The translations under genes and the position numbers were made by a program. This document shows, piece after piece, positions 5,237 to 8,175 of a stretch of DNA of 8,175 nucleotides. The stretch covers positions 29,401 through 37,575 of the forward strand of contig KL571307.1 of the NCBI GenBank assembly GCA_000715855.1. Reading direction: 5' to 3'. The stretch is from Actinoplanes liguriensis. GTDB taxonomy: Bacteria > Actinomycetota > Actinomycetes > Mycobacteriales > Micromonosporaceae. A model generated the notes under the pieces. That model saw nothing but the letters and a program-made list of their open reading frames with translations. It ran no database searches and was not told the DNA's origin. Numbering within the stretch: position 1 is the first letter of the stretch; each line of letters begins with the position of its first letter.

Positions 5237-6311
5237 TCAGTCCCCTGCCGGAAGCGAGAAGAAGGCCATCGCGGCGAGCGGGAGCGGCAGGGACGCGGTG
5301 ACCTCGAAACCGCCGCCTCGTGCCGGCCCGGCGTGGAACGTCCCGCCGCACGCCTGGGCGCGCTCGCCCATGCCGACGATCCCGAAGCCGGGTGGGCCGG
5401 CCCCGGCCACACCCCGGCCGTCGTCGATCACGGCTACGGTCAGCGCCTCGCCCGTGCAGTCCACGATGACCCGCACCGATCGTGCCGCCGCGTGCCGGAC
5501 CACGTTGGTCAGCGCCTCCTGCACGATCCGGTACAGCGCGACGCCGACATCCGCGGGCACCGCCACCGCCATCTCGGCCATCTCCAGCGAGACGGCGAGA
5601 CCGGTCGCCCGCACCCGTCTGACCATCTCGGGCAACTGGACCAGCCCGGGCTGCTCCAGCGGGTCGTCGTCCGGCGGGCGAAGGCCCCCGACGGCGCGTC
5701 GCAGCTGGACGACCGCGTCCCGCCCGGTGGCCGCGATCGCCTCGAACGCCGCATCCGCCCGCGCCGGATCGCTGCGGACCAGCAACGGCCCGGTCTCGGC
5801 CTGCACGATCATGATGCCGACCGCGTGCGTGACGATGTCTGTCTCTTATAATGTGTATAAGAGACAGCTCCCGCTCGGCGAGCGCCGATGCCTGGTTGCG
5901 GCGTGCGCGGGTGCCGGTGCCCAACGCATAGGCGAAGATGTAGGCGACCGCGAGATAGCGGAGAACCTCCAGATCGGGGCGTGGGTAGAGGACCGAGAGG
6001 AGCAGGCCGGCGCCGGTCACCACGATGCCGAGCAACCGGGTCGGCAGCGAGGCACGCGCCGCGAAGGTATAGAGGCACACCATCGGCCCGACCGGCAGCA
6101 GCGGCGGGGCCCCGAGCGACGCGGAGACGGTCGTTGCCGTGCCGACGATCAGGCCCACCGGCAGCAGCGCCCGCTCGCGCCACAGCACCGGCACCGACGA
6201 CGCCAGCGCCAGCGGCAGCACCCACCAGGCGTGGATGCCACCGGCCAGCGCGGGCAGCACAGTGGCGGCGACCGCGGCGAGGGCGATGATCGGATTGGCG
6301 AACCGTTTCAC
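5237..6311 (-). CDS. DesK/NarL-type membrane sensor histidine kinase, interrupted by adapter sequence
   Basis: Two pieces of one kinase are present in different frames. Bases 6311 to 5868 encode 148 residues with about five or six hydrophobic segments (for example PIIALAAVAATVLPALAGG and LLGIVVTGAGLLLSVLY), then a charged linker ending ALAERE. Bases 5839 to 5237 encode about 200 residues starting DIVTHAVGIMIVQAE, the second half of a HisKA_3 dimerisation helix. These are followed by the N-box QEALTNVVRHAAA, the G1 box DDGRG and the G2 region GFGIVGMGERAQACGG of an HATPase_c domain. Between them lie 28 adapter bases that shift the frame and replace the part that should contain the phospho-accepting histidine (normally a few residues before and including LHD). 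The gene is probably intact in the organism. The start is uncertain: GTG at 6311 is preferred because the first membrane helix follows at once, but ATG at 6374 is in frame. It forms an operon with the downstream response regulator. Confidence 0.85.
5839..5867. other. Head-to-head Tn5/Nextera mosaic ends inside the kinase gene (assembly artefact)
   Basis: CTGTCTCTTATA (5839-5850) is joined directly to ATGTGTATAAGAGACAG (5851-5867): two partial mosaic ends in opposite orientation that form a 12-bp perfect inverted repeat around a five-base loop. No transposase or 9-base target duplication flanks it (CGACGATGT on the left, CTCCCGCTC on the right). This is adapter-to-adapter library chimera, not a transposon. 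Translation across it gives the artefact peptide SLIHI on the minus strand and VYKRQ on the plus strand. Confidence 0.95.
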
Positions 6312-6344
6312 CCCGGCAGTATCGATCGGCTCGGCGCTGCCGCG

Positions 6345-6353
6345 CCTCCCTCC
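6345..6353 (-). promoter_or_regulatory. Strong Shine-Dalgarno-like sequence in the kinase leader
   Basis: On the minus strand this reads GGAGGGAGG. It is followed at once by a small hairpin (GGCGC, loop, GCGCC; plus-strand 6333-6346, overlapping its edge), with no ATG, GTG or TTG at normal spacing. The preferred kinase GTG is at 6311, about 33 bases further on. The sequence may be chance, or the hairpin may bring it closer to the start; it could also mean that the ATG at 6374 is used and this segment is simply coding. Confidence 0.3.
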
Positions 6354-6407
6354 AGAGGACCAGATCGATTTCATCCCGTACGGCGATCCGCCCGGCCCGC
6401 CGCCGGC

Positions 6408-6413
6408 GGGAGG
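6408..6413 (+). promoter_or_regulatory. Ribosome-binding site of the Lnt-like gene
   Basis: GGGAGG lies nine bases before the ATG at 6423 and fixes that start. The preceding 10-bp palindrome CCGCCGGCGG (6400-6409) overlaps its edge and could partly occlude it. Confidence 0.7.
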
Positions 6414-6422
6414 CTCTGCGGC

Positions 6423-7835
6423 ATGTGGACGATATTCGCCGCCGCCGCGAGCGGGGCCCTCTGGTTCGGCGGGACGGGGCTGCGCCCGATCGCCGGGCTG
6501 ACCTGGCTCGCGCTGCTCCCGCTCCTACTCATCGCGCCCCGGGTGCGACCGCGAGCCGCTCTGACAGCGACGGTCGGTGCCTGGCTGATCGGGCAGCTCA
6601 ACGTCGTCGGCTACTACCACGGGGCCCTGCAGATGCCGGTGGCCGCGGTCGCCGGGGTGGTCCTGATCGGCGCCACGCTGGCCGTGGGCACGGTTCTGTT
6701 CGCGCGTCTCCTGTTTCTTCGCGACCGCATCACCACCGCGATCCTGGTCGTTCCGGCGCTGTGGGTGCTGGGGGAGTATGCGGTCGCCCACCTGTTGCCG
6801 CACGGCGCGTGGTGGAGTCTGGCCTACACCCAGGCGGGCGTTCGCCCGATCATCCAGCTGACCGCCCTCACCGGCATCTGGGGCATGACGTATCTGCTGA
6901 TCGCGATACCGATCGGCCTCGCCGCCGCGCCGAGAGACCCGGTCCTTGCCGGGGGCATCCTGCTTGTCCTTGTCGTGGCCGCCGGCAGTTGGTCGATCGG
7001 GACTCTGACGGCCCCGCCCGCCGGGAAGGGCCAGGTGGGCACGTCGGTGGGTCTGGTCGCTCTGGAACAGCCGGACGACGGCATGCCGATCGATCAGCCG
7101 GCCGGCCGCGAGTTGCTCACGCGATATGTGGCCCGTGCGACGGGCCTGGCCGGGCGCGGTGCGCGGATCATCGTTCTGCCGGAGAAGGTGTTCGGGCTGA
7201 CCGACGCGACGCTGCCCCGGCTCGTCGACGCGTTCCGGCCGGTCGGGGCTCGGGTGGTCGTGGGTGCGGTGCTGCATCAGCGCAATGTCGCCCTGCTTCT
7301 CGAGCCGTCCGGTGCGACGGCGACGTATGCGAAACAGCGGCTGATCCCGGGCCTGGAGGACTGGCTCGTCCCCGGGCACGACGACCTTGTTGCCGACGGC
7401 GGTCTCGGCATCGCTATTTGCAAGGACCTCGACTTTCCGGGGTTGGTCCGGCGCTATCGGGCGGAGGGCGCGACCACGCTGCTCGTGCCCGCGCTCGACT
7501 TCCGCGACGACGGCCGGCTGCACAGCAGGATGGCAGTGGTCCGGGGCATCGAGAGCGGGATGACCGTGGTCCGCGCGGCCGCGTTCGGGCGGCTGACCGT
7601 CTCCGGTCCCACCGGCGACGTGCTCGGCGAGGCCACGACCGGTGACGCCGAGCTGCTGGTCACGGTGCCGCCGCCGGTGCGTAGGACGATCTACTCGCGT
7701 ACCGGCGACTGGTTCTTGATCTTGATGGTGGCCGCGGTGATCGCGACCGGTGGCCGATGGTGGTGGGGCCGCGGGAAGGTCACGTCTTCGAGGCCGGCGA
7801 GTCAGGTCATGACCAGCGACTGGAGGAAGGCATGA
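6423..7835 (+). CDS. Apolipoprotein N-acyltransferase (Lnt)-like membrane carbon-nitrogen hydrolase
   Basis: A 470-residue protein, slightly shorter than Escherichia coli Lnt (512). The N-terminal half (to about residue 192) has six or seven hydrophobic helices, and a last helix lies at 428-443 (WFLILMVAAVIATGG), the Lnt topology with an extracytoplasmic nitrilase domain between. The catalytic triad is in place: E254 in IIVLPEKVF, K304 in TYAKQRLIPG, and nucleophile C333 in IAICKDLDFPG. E312, eight residues after the lysine, aligns with Lnt E343. The residues after the cysteine are KD rather than the usual YE, which marks a divergent branch. Canonical Lnt moves an acyl chain to the N-terminal cysteine of lipoproteins. 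Whether this protein does so, or acts on another amine or amide at the membrane, cannot be decided. The ATG at 6423 is supported by GGGAGG nine bases upstream. The frame is open far upstream (from 3813), but that part is noncoding shadow. It is divergent from the sensor kinase operon. Confidence 0.85.
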   Translation: MWTIFAAAASGALWFGGTGLRPIAGLTWLALLPLLLIAPRVRPRAALTATVGAWLIGQLNVVGYYHGALQMPVAAVAGVVLIGATLAVGTVLFARLLFLRDRITTAILVVPALWVLGEYAVAHLLPHGAWWSLAYTQAGVRPIIQLTALTGIWGMTYLLIAIPIGLAAAPRDPVLAGGILLVLVVAAGSWSIGTLTAPPAGKGQVGTSVGLVALEQPDDGMPIDQPAGRELLTRYVARATGLAGRGARIIVLPEKVFGLTDATLPRLVDAFRPVGARVVVGAVLHQRNVALLLEPSGATATYAKQRLIPGLEDWLVPGHDDLVADGGLGIAICKDLDFPGLVRRYRAEGATTLLVPALDFRDDGRLHSRMAVVRGIESGMTVVRAAAFGRLTVSGPTGDVLGEATTGDAELLVTVPPPVRRTIYSRTGDWFLILMVAAVIATGGRWWWGRGKVTSSRPASQVMTSDWRKA

Positions 7836-7863
7836 GTCCGACTTGTCCGGGTATGGCGACTGC

Positions 7864-8070
7864 ATGGGACTTGAGAATCAGGAGATCATCAGCTCCGACC
7901 CGGCAGGTGCGGACGGCGAGGGCCCGGCGGACGGTGGCGCGAACCCACAGGGCCGTGACGGCGGTGCCGACGGGGGAGCGGAGCGCGAGAAGCCGCACGG
8001 CGAAGGACTGGCCGACGGCGGCGCCGATCCGCAGGGCGCGGACGGAGGTGCCGACGGCAGCGCAAAGTGA
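7864..8070 (+). CDS. Small Asp/Gly/Ala-rich acidic protein with an internal 22-residue duplication
   Basis: From ATG at 7864 the frame encodes 68 residues (TGA at 8068-8070). A TTG at 7843 would add seven residues (LSGYGDC, the first read as Met) and lies 12 bases after the strong GGAGGAAGG at 7822-7830; which start is used is unclear. After a short head (MGLENQEIISSDPAGAD) the protein is two copies of a unit starting GEG-ADGGA (7915-7980 and 7999-8064), identical at 18 of 22 positions and linked by EREKPH. Third codon positions are mostly G or C only in this frame, which supports coding. No membrane segment or signal is present. It resembles short ADGG-repeat proteins common in actinomycetes that have no established function. 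It probably shares a transcript with the Lnt-like gene ending at 7835. Confidence 0.65.
   Translation: MGLENQEIISSDPAGADGEGPADGGANPQGRDGGADGGAEREKPHGEGLADGGADPQGADGGADGSAK
7915..8064 (+). repeat. Two-copy coding repeat, 66 bases each, 84-base period
   Basis: Copy one is at 7915-7980 and copy two at 7999-8064. Both encode G-E-G-x-A-D-G-G-A-x-P-Q-G-x-D-G-G-A-D-G-x-A. Several silent differences between copies (for example CCA versus CCG, GGC versus GGA) suggest the duplication is old enough to have drifted while the protein sequence was kept. Confidence 0.75.
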
Positions 8071-8074
8071 TCAC

Positions 8075-8089
8075 TTCCGGCCGACGGAA
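8075..8089 (+). terminator. Weak hairpin just after the small repeat protein
   Basis: TTCCG (8075-8079) and CGGAA (8085-8089) form a 5-bp stem with a five-base loop, starting five bases after the TGA. The stem is short and there is no T-tract, so termination is only a possibility. The remaining bases to 8175 show no supported feature. Confidence 0.25.
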
Positions 8090-8175
8090 CCACCCGGGAC
8101 CGCTGGCAATCCGGGCTCATCGGCAACGGAACGCGGTGTGAGGTCGGCGGTGCCGGGACGTGGCGCGGGGTCAGC

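Noticed and set aside
5839..5867. A genuine transposon or inverted-repeat mobile element inside the kinase
   Set aside because: The bases match the synthetic mosaic end in both orientations, no transposase lies between them, and there is no 9-base target duplication. It is library adapter.
5237..6311. A true pseudogene or a split kinase encoded by two genes
   Set aside because: The only lesion coincides exactly with adapter sequence; the N-box, G1 and G2 boxes, membrane helices and the response regulator are all intact. An assembly error explains it better.
3813..6422. A very long open plus-strand frame continuing into the Lnt-like gene, suggesting a giant fusion protein of over 1300 residues
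   Set aside because: Upstream of 6423 it is Arg/Pro/Ser-rich shadow sequence running across the acidic gene, the C-rich spacer and the antisense of the two-component genes, and it passes through the adapter. The real start has its own ribosome-binding site at 6408-6413.
7878..8126. Minus-strand Ser/Pro/Ala-rich frame opposite the repeat protein
   Set aside because: Its repeats mirror those of the plus-strand gene, and codon third-position composition favours the plus-strand frame.

Overview
The window is very GC-rich with strong G/C preference at third codon positions. It carries typical actinomycete families: a DUF574/SAV2177-type methyltransferase, a DesK/NarL-type two-component pair, and several GTG starts without a leader. 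I read it as high-GC Actinomycetota DNA. A Micromonosporaceae-like source (Actinoplanes or a relative) is a guess, not something shown. It looks like part of a short-read draft assembly. The first 21 bases end in the 19-base Tn5/Nextera mosaic end, and a second, head-to-head pair of mosaic ends is embedded at 5839-5867. Both are library adapter, not biology.

Layout. Bases 22-150 hold the C-terminal tail of a membrane protein (+) whose 5' part is missing. It converges, six bases apart, on a minus-strand pair: a class A FAD monooxygenase (1119-2327) followed by an APH-family small-molecule kinase (157-1068). Divergent from the monooxygenase is a plus-strand TetR regulator (2374-3003), followed three bases later by a DUF574 SAM-dependent methyltransferase (3007-3735). 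The 46-base gap between the divergent starts contains a clean TetR-type palindrome (2337-2356). The simplest reading is a small drug- or metabolite-modifying cassette (oxidation, phosphorylation and perhaps methylation) controlled by its own repressor. The substrate cannot be deduced.

Next comes an acidic protein of unknown function (3758-4186, +), then about 400 bases of cytosine-rich, degenerately repetitive DNA with no credible gene (4187-4583). On the minus strand follow a sensor kinase (6311 down to 5237) and its NarL/LuxR response regulator (5234 down to 4584), two bases apart. The adapter artefact sits inside the kinase, precisely where the phospho-accepting histidine should be. The kinase is therefore broken in this assembly but probably intact in the organism.

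Divergent from the kinase is an Lnt-like membrane carbon-nitrogen hydrolase (6423-7835, +) with the Glu-Lys-Cys triad. It is followed by a small Asp/Gly-rich protein (about 7864-8070) made of two copies of a 22-residue unit. The last 105 bases show no supported gene.

I see no CRISPR array, RNA gene, insertion sequence or phage gene. Nor do I see a clearly new multi-gene system. The strongest observations are the adapter junction that deletes the kinase H-box, the TetR-controlled modification cassette, and the repeat-built small protein behind the Lnt-like gene.
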